Notes: a model not told the origin generated them from the letters alone. Positions 43,363-56,813 are shown, counted from the stretch's first letter. The stretch is DNA of 64,000 nucleotides from Bremia lactucae (GCF_004359215.1 NW_027152062.1:121284-185283); one strand, 5' to 3'. Numbers and translations: made by a program.

Positions 43363-43664
43363 TAGTTTCCGCAAGAGCCTTAAAATATCGCATGTATCAG
43401 ACATGTATCAACCGAATTTTTATTTAAAAAGGCCACAATTCATAAAGCTTTAGAGACAAAATCTATAGTTGCGCAAAAGTTGGCACATGCCTCCATCGTG
43501 CTGTCATCATGGTATAGCGGAAGCTTGCATCGCCGCCTTGTAGCTGATGCATGCCAGCTCTGAGGGCAAGCATTTGGATGGTCAATTTATTGGCCGGTTT
43601 GTTTTGTGTGTACTTGAGGTGATTTACCTCTTATATTTTATCGTTTTTGCGAAAGGCGGTAAGA
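43363..43664. promoter_or_regulatory. Intergenic / upstream of the helical-repeat gene
   Basis: 302 bp between the stop of the membrane protein gene and the proposed ATG at 43665. No motif that I can defend. Confidence 0.3.
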
Positions 43665-46600
43665 ATGCGTGATGAAAGCAGTGCGGGGCGGCTAATGCGC
43701 GTGTTAGGAGATTGCAAGCTTTTCCACGTAAAGTGGCTTCTATATATTTAGATTTTTGAGCTTTCACTTCATTAAAGTGTTAAGAGCTCGTACACACATA
43801 TCCTCTGACGCGATGTGGCTGTGCAGATAGAGGCTGCGATTGCAAGCATAAGTCGTAATGATTTATGGATCAAGTCTAAATCTATTGATGAAACTAGTAG
43901 AGGGGATGGCATAGATGTGTCAAAACAAGATGCCAAGATTAATATTGACGTAGTTGGGGCTACGCTTTGGTAATGTCAGCATTGATACTTACACAGTCGT
44001 TTTTTCCTTCAGGGTCGAGTATTGTCACTTTCAGACCATAAGCAAATTGCAAGATTGCAATTTGCTTTAAATGCAGTCGCCAATGCTTATAATAATCAGG
44101 CTGATGCCGACATGGACCGTAACCTTGTTTTCATGGTGGCTATGACTGCTATAACGCAATCGATGCGATATTGTTCAAAGTCTCGGACGAATTGCTTTAA
44201 ATGGGGACCACAGGCGGAAAAGTTGCACGTTTTGATTTATTGGATGATGAGTTATGAAAGTATAAGTGGAGAAAATAGACCTTCAACGTGTGATTATGTG
44301 CGCCAACTGCTACTGGAATGGATTCAGCCGACGGCCACGAAACAAAACCAGCTTTCTGCCTGTCTTACGTTATTTGAAATGCTGCGCCGACATCGCTCGA
44401 TGCTACAGAGCCAGAGTTCTCGAAATGAGTATTGGTGCGTATTTGGCGACCGATTTTCCGCTTACAAGGATGCTCTGCGTGGCATCGTAGAACAAGGTAC
44501 TACCTATACGGAGTCACACAAACTTAAATTGTCAAAGCTTGCTCTGATTGCTCTGGAATCGATTGGATTCTTATGTGGAGAAGTTGCTTTGCAGCATTTT
44601 AATTGTTTCGAAGCAAAAAGGACGAAATGCTTTGCAAAAGGCGAAGTGATGTATAAGGCAGTAGGATGCATGGGATTTTTTCTCTTAACGCTGCAAAAAT
44701 GGCATCAGTATTCCATACATCGACAGTTTCTTCATTGTGCCGTCAAACATTTACAGAGTTATGTTGAAATTTGTGACATCGTCTTGGCGAACGGAGCTGG
44801 CGAGGATTGTGGCGATGGAAGTATTCAAGGAGCTCTTAATGTGTTGTACTGGCATTGGGATTTAGCTGTGTCTCTGTTTTGCACTCGAGCTGACTCATTC
44901 TGTCGAGGACAGAAGCATCAGCCGTATAATGTGCTTTCTCGGATACTCAAAAAATGGACATTTGATACATTTATAGTCGAAAAGACAGACAGCCAACAAA
45001 ATCCTGAATTCGTTTACGCTCAAATGCGCTATGTATGCATGTTGTTTGATGTAATTGGAGGTACAGGTTGTACCAAGGCATTTCAAATGATTTCGGATGA
45101 AATGAAGCTGCAAATTTTATATTTCTATGTAAGAGGTTTGGCAATAGCAGTCACGAATACAAACACCGCGACGGTTCGTTTGTGTGTGCATGTCCTTCGC
45201 GCAGTCTTACTGCCTAGTGAAGTACTTAATCGTGCAATTTCACGAGATGACGAACAAGGCCTTCTTTCGCAGTTACTTTCCATAATGAGTGATTCACCAA
45301 CGGCGTGTGGAGGTTTGAACATTGGTCTGGAATTCCTAACAGATCTGGGGGTGTTCATCGCTGATTTCATAATTTCCCGGGGTCTGTTTCTTTCTAATTT
45401 GCTTCGAAGGCTAAATGACACCCATTCTTCAAACGTAATGGTAAGCAAAACGCTACTACTTTTTCTTCGATGCTGACCTTTGCCGTCTAAACGGAAAATT
45501 GACACCTGCTTTTTAGAGTATTGTCTCGCTTGCGCAGACACTTTTACACCAATTGAACATTACAAACATTCAAACACCGCTTTATCGACACTGGCGGTAA
45601 GGCTAGTTTTCCAGATGAGCTATTTAATATGAGCAGAAATTGGATGGTTTGTTTATTTTTCGCTTGCATGCAGCAAACAGCTTACTTCAGTCGTAGTGAG
45701 ACTAATTATTCACGAAAATCATTTTATTTGTCGAATGGTAAATTTGCTAGCTTATGTATATCATGTTACAAATGTTTAAAATTTGGCATAGGCTATTTCT
45801 TGCTTGCCATTTTTAGATAAAAGGTCCTGCATAAACGGTTTGGCCACAATTTTTCGAAATGAGGCTAATACACACGTCACATTTTTCTCGCTTGACTATT
45901 TGCTCACAACATCCACGCGAGATTTTCGTGAACCCAAAGTCCCATGGCTTATTGATATTTGTCAATATGGCGTTAAACACGAACGTTTGCCCTTATGTGA
46001 GGCTGCAGTATCACCTCATGATTGGAAATATTTCGCTTTCAAACAAGGCGAGAGCACCCAAAAGAATTTGGTAGCTGAAGATTATCAGGTAAAGGTACAA
46101 GATAGATTAATTTCACTATGCATAAGCTCGACTGGGTACGTTGTAGCATCATAACGATGAATCCAGCTTTAAACTCTATTCATTATCCAAAATTGCAATC
46201 TAGCTATATGCAATCGGCGAACTCCAGTAAAAAAGTTTTACATGTTTTACTACGCAAATTTTTCGGCTCTCCTCGTGATGTGATCCTCTTGCGGATACTG
46301 CGTGAGATTGTGGCGTCAGGCTGGTTGGCTTCAGAAGAGTTTGAGTTGTTAACGAAAAGTATTTGCTCACATGTTATGGTAAGTATAAACAGACCCTGCA
46401 CAAACAGTATATATTTGAAATGCTTTGGCAATTTCTATTTTAGAATACACCGCGCTTGACTGAGGAACTTCTAGACGACAATCTCCCCTCAGCTGCGCAC
46501 GCAATTGGTGATCTGCTATTTTCTCGATTAGCACCGCTCCTAGTGCTACGAATGTTTCCTCGAATATTTGTCGCAGATATGTGTTCAGAAGTAGTTCCGG

Positions 46601-48051
46601 TACGTTAAAAAGATTTCTTGCTTGGCAAATTTCAGCATACTGATATCTGTAGTGCGAACGCAAGGATTTAAGACATTGTAACAAGTTATTGCATCGGCAC
46701 CTTCACTTAAACGAAAATGGTCAGGAAGCGGTTACGACGAGCGAGCTTCTCTTCCATCTTTTGGCCCAATCCATGGTGAATCCACTGGAATTCAAGGAGG
46801 TCAAGATGCTAGCTACCGAGTGTCTTTCCTCGTTTCCTCCGCCTCTGGTGCTTCCTTTCGTGCAAGCTTATTTGGTTGCCTTCTTGCGAGAAATAGTTGG
46901 ACCCGAGAGCCAAGATAGCTCGTTTATTGTTCAAGAGGACAGCATTCCAAGCTCTTGTGGATTGGTGACGGCCAAGCTAATGGTATATTGCCTTAATCGG
47001 ATGTTCGCCGAAGACACTGATGTCTCCAAAGATTTTGACTCCAGCGCACGATCCATTGCTATCCTGGTACAAATACTTGCTGTTCCGGTGGAAGATGAAT
47101 TTCTGGACCTTCAACGCGGATGTGTTGATTGCATGGCCCTAATAATTTTCAAATTTGCAGCCGATGCATGCAAAGTTGGAAAGTTAGAAGCGTCTCAAGC
47201 CAATGACTTTACACTCATGCTCCTATTAATAAGCTGGATATTTGGACCTCAAAATGGCGAACATGTCAATATAAGAAGTGGTGGGGAAGTAATTGGCTTA
47301 AAAGTACATGCTTTGCTTGAAAATATTTGGAATGATGCTCGATTGGACCGTTTGCCACATCATGCTCGTATTTGCTATTGCAACGTTTTAGTCCGGTGGG
47401 TTGAAATGCTAATGGCAACGAAAAATCATCTTTAATCGAAAGTTGTAGTGCTATATGCCGGGCAGAACGCAGAATTCTTGCAAGATGGAAATCACAGGGC
47501 CTATTATTGCGAATTGCACTTGCTATCCAAAGCTGCTCTGACGAAAGTATCGCCGCTGGTGGCTTTCAGGTACATTATCATTTTGTTTGACGGGCTTTCG
47601 CTAATCGATTGTTCTACGCGTGCGGCTGCGGCAGATAATATTTTCATTCTTCGTGAAGGCTTGCGATATGCTCTCAATGCAACACACCAGCGATCTTAAT
47701 TTTGTTGAGATCTGTTGCGAGGCTATTACCGCTCGTCTCGAGTTAACACGAAGCGAATCTGTCGCCGTTAACGGTCTTGGAGTCGTTGGAGTATTGTTAG
47801 AGAAGCTGCCAGGGCTTCTTACAGCTTTAACACCTGAAAAAGCTCAACTCATAATCAGGTGCGAAACCAATAAACACGAGTACTATACGCAAATGTCTAA
47901 AAGCGTAATCACATTTGACAGGTGTTTGATTCAGTTGCGCAATCGTTGTCTATCGCCTGCTGTATCTGAGCAAGCTCAATCTTTGCTTCAAGCGATGACT
48001 ATGCAAACGGCAACGAAGACAGATTATCAAGACAGCATTGTTAAAGTATAA
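43665..48051 (+). CDS. Large alpha-helical repeat protein, 11 exons
   Basis: Exons from GT-AG sites and frame continuity: 43665-43727, 43827-43949, 44013-45440, 45517-45596, 45674-45737, 45792-46135, 46204-46378, 46444-46599, 46686-47395, 47443-47569, 47635-48051. This gives about 1228 residues with phases that all agree; introns are 47-99 nt. The protein is almost wholly helical (LARLQFALNAVANAY, KLSKLALIALESIGFL, AAHAIGDLLFSRLAPLLVLR, RRILARWKSQGLLLRIAL), in the manner of HEAT/ARM solenoids. I cannot assign a family. A 63-nt stretch at about 47859-47921 has GT-AG ends, keeps frame and may be a further intron. The gene is convergent with GH81, stops 38 bp apart. Confidence 0.7.
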
Positions 48052-48089
48052 TAAGGTTGCGCTTTGATTATTATAATTTGACCTTTCGA

Positions 48090-50372
48090 TCAGGCAAATT
48101 TGTTTTGCCAAGGAGGGGACGGTCGAGTGGCGGCATAGTAGAGCGCCCAAGCGCGACTGAGCCCGTCATCCATGGGGCACGTGGCTAGCCTCTTTAATGC
48201 TTTTTTACGATTTAAAATGCTGTAATTGGCAAACAATAACGATGTCCAGCTGGATTGATTGGCTTCCCAGTCATGCACAATCGGCATTTTTTTCAGCACT
48301 TCATCCCACTCCTCACGAACAAAGCTGGGCAGCCTGGAAACTTCGAGTATGGGGGAGACGGGAATCATTTGGATACCATGAATACATTCCTTCTCGGGAC
48401 TAAACCACGTCGTGTAGTCGCATTTGTTGTCAAAAAAGACACCGGTGACTTTGTTTCTAGCATATCCAGCGGGATGGATGGCAGGTCCATCCTTTCGCAG
48501 CAAAAAGTAAGTATTCACAGCAAGCACGTATACTTTCAGCATCAGCTTCGCCAAAACCTGCTGTTCCGTATTTCTCGTGACTTGTCCATACAATGCGAAC
48601 CCATAGAGAAAGTTAACTTCCTCCGACGTCGATTCTTCATCCTTACCATCAGCCATTGGAGTCACGCCATGGGAATACGAATGACCAAGCCACCAATTAA
48701 AGTATCGAAAACGTGGAAAATATGGATCAGCGCCAACAGGCGACGAGGTAGCGACGTCTCGGATTAGCGTGTCTACAAAATGTCGTAATTTAATAGCATC
48801 GGCTGAGTGACACCATGATGAGTCTAAGTAGAGTGCAATGGCAGCCGCTGTGACAATGTAGCCGTAATGGTAGTGATGATCATTGTATACACCATTTCCA
48901 AAATCGACATTCATGTCGTTTCTGGTCAACGCTTCGCTGGAGATAATACCTTTGTATACAGTGTCATAGACTAGGGGGAATGCTGATTGATTGTTTGCAA
49001 AAGCCGACATCAGCTGCACGAGCTTGGCAATGCCATGCTGTGCCACGTCTTGCATTTCCGGGTGGGTGGTATCGGCAAGCTGCTTGGCTACAAGGCACAT
49101 CGTACCAAACTTTTGCAGTGCCTTGCCCTTGAAGTAGTAGCTTCCTTCGTGCGGAAGTGACCAATCGCCATAAATTTCATCGGTGACGACACGACATAGA
49201 TTTAATTTGTCTACAACATCGCGAGTGAGGCACCTAGCACGAGGTGGATAAAATACAGTGCATCTCTCCACACCCTGACTTTCAGCTGGGGATACACGGC
49301 ATAGCCACGTTACCTGCGAATCGATGGGGCTTGTTGAAAGATTAGCAAACAATGGTCCGTGTGTGTGTGAATGCAACAAAAGTTCGTGTTTTTCTTCGAT
49401 AGTAGCAAGATCCAGCATTTGTTGCAAGTGCGTGAGTGCAAAGTGGAGAAAGCGGGCTCCTGGATTGCTGCCTACAGCTCTAACAAGCTGCCAGTGGAAT
49501 GCAAACGTCTCGGAGCTGAGAATTTGAACCGACACTGACTTAGGGTAGACACCAGCACTCGCGTGGTAAAGCTGTAGAATCTTGTGTTCGTCTTGAGGTA
49601 CCGAGGACTGTAAAGCATTTGTCGACATAAATGCAGCTTGGACAACACCTGTGAACTTGCAGCTGGTCGTCAGTATATTGTCTTTGAACATTAAGGTAGT
49701 AGTTCGTCCAGCATTGGAGAAAAAGTAGATTACCCACTGTTGTCCATTGTTTAGCGAGATAACGAAACTTATGCCATCTACTTGTGAATTTTCTTTTGGA
49801 GGGGCTCCGTTGATGGCCACAATACAATGCTCTGCTCCGACCTGCACCTGCATGTTTTCATACTCGATTGTTGTAAAGGCCGAGCCATTGATTAGATACA
49901 TTCTCATGCCCAGAATGGAAAGGTGTACGCCCATGTCATCCCAACTTTCGATGCTAAGGGGTGGCTCATTCGATCGACTTGCAAGCTCAACAGCTGAGAA
50001 TATCCAGTTTTTTATGTTAGCAGGATAGAAATAGAAGCGAGGAGCTCCATTGTCGTTCAAAGGGCCGTCTATTCGATACTGCACCAAGTAGCTGACAGAA
50101 AGACCGCTGCCGATAGTGCCAGGTTGGCTCGGCACCACTTTGTAAGTATAAGGACCGGCAAACACGGCATCGCTGTCCCGCTTTCCGTCCCACGCTAGCA
50201 GGTTGCCCCACCACTCGTTTGTTGGAATGGGACGCACCTGAGCTCCACGGTAAATGAAATTGGGTGAAATGAGCTTTCGAAGATCTCCCGTTGACCGGAA
50301 AACGGGCGATGGAGGCGTAATTGAAGCCGAAGAAGCACAAGGCTGCGCATCAGGAAAAAGCACGTGCGTCAT
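48090..50372 (-). CDS. GH81 endo-1,3-beta-glucanase
   Basis: 760 residues, one exon. Family GH81 hallmarks: PIPTNEWWGNLLAWDG near the N-terminus, DFGNGVYNDHHYHYGY (about 488-503), and RYFNWWLGHSYSHGV followed by DGKDEESTSEEVN (about 573-585) with the catalytic Glu region. It cleaves beta-1,3-glucan, the main wall and storage glucan of oomycetes, so wall remodelling is likely. No signal peptide is visible from the first ATG (50372), and the frame upstream stops within some 25 bases, so the protein may be cytosolic and act on mycolaminarin, or leave by another route. The three-domain length is normal for the family. Confidence 0.93.
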   Translation of the reverse strand: MTHVLFPDAQPCASSASITPPSPVFRSTGDLRKLISPNFIYRGAQVRPIPTNEWWGNLLAWDGKRDSDAVFAGPYTYKVVPSQPGTIGSGLSVSYLVQYRIDGPLNDNGAPRFYFYPANIKNWIFSAVELASRSNEPPLSIESWDDMGVHLSILGMRMYLINGSAFTTIEYENMQVQVGAEHCIVAINGAPPKENSQVDGISFVISLNNGQQWVIYFFSNAGRTTTLMFKDNILTTSCKFTGVVQAAFMSTNALQSSVPQDEHKILQLYHASAGVYPKSVSVQILSSETFAFHWQLVRAVGSNPGARFLHFALTHLQQMLDLATIEEKHELLLHSHTHGPLFANLSTSPIDSQVTWLCRVSPAESQGVERCTVFYPPRARCLTRDVVDKLNLCRVVTDEIYGDWSLPHEGSYYFKGKALQKFGTMCLVAKQLADTTHPEMQDVAQHGIAKLVQLMSAFANNQSAFPLVYDTVYKGIISSEALTRNDMNVDFGNGVYNDHHYHYGYIVTAAAIALYLDSSWCHSADAIKLRHFVDTLIRDVATSSPVGADPYFPRFRYFNWWLGHSYSHGVTPMADGKDEESTSEEVNFLYGFALYGQVTRNTEQQVLAKLMLKVYVLAVNTYFLLRKDGPAIHPAGYARNKVTGVFFDNKCDYTTWFSPEKECIHGIQMIPVSPILEVSRLPSFVREEWDEVLKKMPIVHDWEANQSSWTSLLFANYSILNRKKALKRLATCPMDDGLSRAWALYYAATRPSPPWQNKFA

Positions 50373-51013
50373 GGATAAGTAAGTATCACAGAGTTTTTAA
50401 TTTTAATTAAAATGATCATATCATGAAGAAAATATCGATGCGTGAACTCGAATTCAATTATTCATTCAGCAATCAACGTTTTCGTATGTATAACCTTCAA
50501 GTAGAGCTCTCGATTCAAAATCGTACGTGTCGCGGCCAAACTAGCAATCGGATGTTTGGCGCTGCAACCTGATTATGGCGGTCACGAACGCGTTCGAGTT
50601 TCGGTAAGTTAGCGATGCCAAGAAAATGCCCTATACGACATGAGCTGGTTTAATTACATTCGTCAATGACAGCAAATGTGGTCTTCATGCCTCCAAATAA
50701 GCGGACTGCCGCCTCGAAAACCAGCTGTCAATCTTGCACGTCTTCGACTATTAATAAAGCACGATCGTGGGTTTTATGGCGTCAATATTGATATGTCAAC
50801 TGGTGCAACGCGCTAAAATTAAAATGGCAGTCTGGCAGCGTGCCAACAAGTCAACTACTTTGTGTTGCACAACTGAATTCAAGATTCAAGGTTCTGTCCA
50901 TAGCGCTACAGCCTACAGGTAGTTGTGTAAGTGCAAATATCATACGCGATTCGTAATTTAATAATAATTTGAGTTCGATTCTTTGATACGAATTGCGCAA
51001 AATTTATGTTAAA
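50373..51013. promoter_or_regulatory. Intergenic, GH81 upstream region
   Basis: 641 bp between the focadhesin-like stop codon and the GH81 ATG, both on the minus strand. No gene or repeat seen. Confidence 0.35.
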
Positions 51014-54000
51014 TTAGACCTTTAAACTCCACATTTCCTTGATTTCGCCTGCCAGTGAGCTCAAAACATACCAATCGTCCGAGGCTAAGTGCATTTGATG
51101 GCAAAGCGTTTGTAAAGAGTCGACAAATTTATCTAAATCGTCCGTTCTCTTGTGAGTCAGGCGCTGCAACAATGAGAACAGTTTCTCACCTAAAACCAAT
51201 CCTGTTTCTGAGTCGTAAGCGAACTTCATAAATCCAAAAGGCAGCAAATCAACTGCATTAATCACACTAGCGCTTGTAAATTGCGGCATTATCATTTGAA
51301 ATTGCTCATAGATTGTGCAAACGTCCCACGATATGATATAAGCCATAAGGTCAAACAACACACGTCGTTTTACAACATTTGATTGACTAGAACATTCAAA
51401 GATCCGGCTAAATGCATCGATCACGTCGAGAAGCAAAGCAACAGCGTTGGAAGGCTTTATACTTACGGCAATTAGTGCCCCAATCTCGGCGATAATAGGC
51501 TGTAAGTGCGCATTAATAAAAACAGTGTCGGTCCATTCTGTAAAATCATGGCGTATAATCCACTGGACTACTAACGAAGCCTCGCGCTTTGAAATGCTTG
51601 AGAGTCGGCCCTTTGCAACATTCAAAAAGAATACGCCATTTAGCCACCAACTCCAGATGGAAGGGCTTGACACTGCCGGCGTTAAAATAACAGCAGCAAA
51701 GCCGCGCTTGCCGAAGTCAACTTCAGATAGCACACGAGTTGCGAATTGGTCCACAAAGTTAGACGCATGCAATCCAAATGGTAATTCCTTAAGTATCCTA
51801 TTTAGAATAATTTCCTGCACTGTTTTAATTGAAATTCTAGGCATTTCGTGAATTGGTTCATTGTTGAGAATATCGTGAAACATAGTTGTCCAGCTATTAA
51901 AAAGAAGAATACTGCTACGGCTACACGTGTCTTGACGCCAGATAATATTCAGGATACCGAAAGTTTTTAAAATTAAACACCGCAATATCTCAGCCGAAAC
52001 ACGGAATGCTGCACGCGAGATCCACAAAATTAATTCGGATTGTAAAAAGGCGTCAGCGTTTCCAAACCATTTTGAGGAAAGAATTTTGCTTGCTACGAAG
52101 TCGTCACAATTCTCTTGTGTAGCAGCAAATTTTATACAAGCAATGCTTACGTCAACTGAGCAAAATCTCAGCATCACGTTATGAATTAAGGAAGAATAAT
52201 CTAATGGTGGGAGAACAGATCCAGCCAATGTCAAGCAGCCAAGCAATGACACCGCTGTAGACCTCTTTGAAGAAGTCTTGCTGGGACTCAAGTCATTATC
52301 CGTCGATGCTTTGGTATTTCGCAGCCAGTTGAGAATCTTCGTCAACAGCTTTTCCGATGGAAGAGTGCGAATCTCATACTCTAGCGAGTAGTTCTTCTGG
52401 GAAACGAAAATACGATCAGTCGCGCGAGCAATCGCTCCAAGGACAGCCAAAGAAATACCTCGCTCACTTTCATGAATTGACTGGGTACATTTTACAAGCA
52501 CAGCAATACTTTTGAGATCAAGCGTCATCTCCAACATGCCTTCCATGTTCAAATCATTCGGAACAAATAATGAAGAAACTCCAAGGGGTAAATAAAAAAA
52601 GTTCGCGACAGCGGATAGCATCAATGAACGCACAGCACCGCAACTATCTTTAATGAACCTCTCAATTTGCCCAACGGCTAAGTTAGTTTGATCTTGAACA
52701 AAGGCACGATCACCTCCGAAATCATTTAAGCAAGATAGAATATAGGCCGCCGACATCGTCAAAAATCCTGCGTTAAGACTTTTAGAGTCAAAGTTTGCTG
52801 CACGCTGGTTACAAGTGGCAACGAAAGTCTCCAGAACTGAAGAATGAACCATATTATAATTTACACATTGTAGTAGCACAGGTCCCAATGCAACAGCTAC
52901 AATGCTAGTAGACTTTTCCGATTTCCACAAAAAGACAAGAACTTTTCGCAAATTATCAAGCCAATCCATGCGCCCAATATTCGGAAATGCGCTTGCTATA
53001 AGTGCCAACCCCATCATTGAAGCCCATCGCAGCAATATACCATTCGATAAATTTTGTTTATAAGTGGCTGCAATCTCATCAATAGAAGTAATGGCTCCGG
53101 TGGCTGGTGACAAAGGAAACAGTACATTTCCGTGAGTGAAAAAATGCTGGTTTTGCTGCATAGTATTGTTGTGCAGAAATGTAAAGAGAAAATACTCAGC
53201 AAGCGTTTTAACTCGCTGCTGTCTCTGCTGGAAATTATTTGAAGTTTCTAGCTCTTCCCCATTCAAATAGACAGCAGCAATGTGGCTGCGTCCCAGCAAT
53301 ATAAAGGCCGCTAAAAAGGCGGATGACGTGTCGGCATAGATCTCCACAAACATTTTTTCAATCTTATTCAATAACGTAAGAAAATTGTTACAATCATTTG
53401 CACCAATCTTTCGTCGACCAAACGAAAGTTGAAGCGCAATTATAGCACCTAGTGGCGAAACGTGAGCATTGCCACTGTCAACAGTAAAGACACGACTTTG
53501 CTCCATTGACAACGCCAAAAGTCGTGATAGCTCATTGATTGTTTCTTCGTACATTAGCCGAATTTGAGGCTTATGCCAATATTTTGAATCACACAGCTGT
53601 CCCACTAAAGCACCAGCAGCCAAGGCACCCCCTAGTTTATTTGAAGTGTCATACAGTAGCAAGCCAAGCAAGCCAGCAGCACCCTCATAAAATACACGAA
53701 ATACAACATCAGCGTCATCGACACCAGTAGGTGTCTTAAGCTCGGCCAATTCTTCCATCATAGCTAAGTATGTTGCCATAAATCCCCACCATCCTTCCAT
53801 AAAGACAAGAGTACGTACGAAATCCTTGCAGTTTTCATTAGTATCTGCCGACGCACATGATGAACCCCACGGTAGCTCCATTGATTGAAGAGTAGACGTG
53901 ACTGTTTTCATAAAGTCGTCCACATTTTGCGTAGCAAGACGCAACAGTTTGTCTTTGCGCTTAACCCCAATCGTATTTATTGGAGTCGTTGGCTGATAGG

Positions 54001-56586
54001 CCAGCAAAAAACCACTCAAGTCAGCTAAAATTAACGCCATGGACTGCACCTCCGCTCTCAATGGTAAAAGTGCTTTCATCTCTCGTGTCGCTGAAGATGA
54101 TATTAAAGAGTTCGAAGTTGTCTGTTGGAATCCATATCGTCTTTGGTGCTGGCTTCTCGTCCCTCCTGTCAACATTCGCTTCCCTCGTCCAATGCCTGCA
54201 TTCAGTTTCAAACTTACCGATTCGATCACTTTAGCAGCCAGCTTTTCGATCTCGTGTTGTACATTTGAATCGTTTTCCTCTTGAAGTCGCTGCAATAAGC
54301 CATCAAGTTTCGCTTCCAAATTACTTTCCGTCCTTTGAGATTTCTCATCAATTTTCTGCCTAACAGCAATATCAGATGGCTCGCATAGTTCAACAATTTC
54401 CAAAGGAAATTTGCTGAGTGTTACGTAAGCGAGCATTCGCACTTTTGAATTCTCATTATCTGTAAATTTCCACGTCTGCTGGAGCAGCTTCTTCGCTTGC
54501 TTGTCATTAGCTGCACATTCAGCCCCACCTAATGAGTAAAAGTGACACAAACATTCTTGTACAAGTGGTTTATCAGCGCAAAGGATTTTGTTTTTGCGCA
54601 TCTTCTGTGCAATGATTTTAAAAGCGACATAGAAATCCAAGCAATCACCACAACACAGGGCCGTTATTGCATCGATCGCCATTGATACCACCGATTCCAA
54701 TAAGTTTTCCAAGAAGTCTTGAATGCAGGAGATAAAAAGCACACCCAATTCTGGATTTTTCTCACACAACAATTTAATAGTTGCTGTTTTAATAACATGA
54801 AGCTCAACATCATTGTCATAAGTGGTTGAGTCTAGTAGCATTGCCTCTAATTTTGGGAACACACGAGGTTCATTAAGCCAAACTTGATACATGAGCTTGA
54901 TCGCCATAGACCGTACCTTCGCCATGATTTTCATGTTATCGATAAGGCGAAATATAATCCGCATGGTTTCAGTTGTCAAAGCAGCAAGCCCCGCTAGAGA
55001 ATACAAGCATAATGTCATCCACCGGCCTGAGCGGTGCATAGATTCTGACGAGTCATGTGAAGGCGAGTGTTGAGTCGTCAGGTATAGTAAACTCGCTACG
55101 ACCGCCTTCGTGGTCGTAGCACCCCAAAAATTCGGATTTTTATTAACTTGGCGTTCCAAACACTCCCCGGCACATGCACGAACACAAGATCGCGCGTCTG
55201 ATAGCAGCGCCATCAAAAGCAATGCAAGCCACTTGTCTGTCGAATCATTTGAAGTTGCCAAAGTTGCAGAGCGCTTCGGTTGAAACAGCGAGCTCAACCA
55301 GCGCTGGCACGTTTCAATATTACTTACCAGCAGTATAGCCGACCGCGCGTGGGTTGAGTTCTCTGTCATTGGCGCTACAATCCCTTCCTTCCAAACAAAG
55401 TCACATTTCAACTTGATCGCATCCACCTGCTGAAGTAGCTCCATGGAAGTAAAGCAATGTTCCGTCAGCATAGACGACAAAGGTAGCAATAAAATTTCTA
55501 CATAGACGCTGCGCTTGTCTTTCTGATCCAAAGCAACATTTAACCCGAAGTCAAGCGCATAACGCAGCACAGACAGCATCAACCCTTCCTCCAATGGCGC
55601 CTTAAACTTATCCATTAAGAAATACGCAGCCGAAGTAAGAAAAACTGAGCACCAAAAGGCTTCCGGAAGACAACGCGCTAGCTGCGTGAGTGATTGCAAT
55701 AGAGGTAAAATACCCACATCTTTGCATATAAGATACTCCATTGAATCCAAAACGAGAAGCGCCGCCCGGGACGCGAGTTCTATCACTTCGTCGTTGCGAG
55801 TACGAATTGAGCTTAGCAGATTAACTGCCAACGCAACGTGAGCCACATAGGTAGTCTCCGCGAATTGAGAGCGAGTCACGAGCCCTAATGCGTCTACAAG
55901 AAGGAGGGCCACAGATATACGCACCGAGCTACTATCGTCAAAATGCCATGCAATGGAGGTAACAGTATTCAGCACGGAAACCCTTCGTTCTACCGTTTCT
56001 GACGGGTTTGTAAGGATTGCCATGAAGACAGTAGATATCAGCTCAAGGACCCTTTGAACTCTACAGAAGTCCAACTTCATGCCAAAAATAGCTCCATCAG
56101 CAGATGCAAGAGCCGCCATGTAGCCCGACAGAACTCTTTTGTTGGCGTTCAGGACCTGTAATACTGTTCGACATAGAGTAGTCAATTCCTGTGTTTCTAG
56201 TTGGTTGATGCTTTGACGAAAGAGCACGAAGCCTAAGAACTCGGCCTTCCTGGGTGGCTCGGTGCAGATGGCCGCAGCTTGTTGCAATCCATCATACAAG
56301 CTTCGAGTCTGGTCTAAGGTTAATAAAGGGCTATTTTTTGAGCATTGTTGCAGGCCTACAGCGACGAACATTGCAGCATAAAGTATCCTTTTTAAAGAGG
56401 GAAGATAGAAATTGACACGTTGCACGTACCAAAGACAATTTTCTGTGTTTCCACCAGTGAAGTTGTATCAACGAGAAGACGGAAAGCCTCATCAAAGAAA
56501 ATAGGGCCCGAAGAGCTAGCCGATGCTTGCTTTAAGCCCTTCAGCACCGCCGCCACTGTCGAATTTCCTTTAGTACCGGTGTTCAT
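51014..56586 (-). CDS. FOCAD: Focadhesin-like giant alpha-solenoid protein
   Basis: Two exons: 56586-56430 and 56355-51014, with a 74-nt GT-AG intron joining KIVFG to LQQCSK in frame. The product is about 1832 residues, close to the roughly 1800 of animal focadhesin. It is helical throughout. The part around residues 490-640 (GRWMTLCLYSLAGLAAL, VRSMAIKLMYQVWLNEPRVF) resembles the DUF3730 region of focadhesin in pattern and position. In animals FOCAD is linked to focal adhesions and to stability of the SKI RNA-degradation complex; neither role is known here. The assignment rests on length, fold and recalled motif similarity, so another HEAT-repeat family remains possible. Confidence 0.6.
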
Positions 56587-56756
56587 TACTATTTTGTGTT
56601 AACATTTTAATCGTGGTGGCGGTAATTGTAATTTAATTCGCCGTTAAAACATTTTGAAGTCCGTTTAAGAAAATATCAGGATTACTTGCAATTATATCAT
56701 GTTGTGTTAATGCCACGTCGGTGACGTAGACCCTTTTAAATGGCATGATGAGCACT

Positions 56757-56813
56757 GTAACGCGGTGTGTCGTTACAAGAAATTAACACTTAAAGGTTGT
56801 TAAATTAATATAG
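56757..56813 (-). mobile_element. Lineage A LTR tip
   Basis: TGTAACGCGGTGTGTCGTTACA-like sequence, then AAATTAACACTTAAAGGTTG, is the inverted last 57 bp or so of a lineage A LTR. Nothing else of the element is next to it. Confidence 0.6.
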
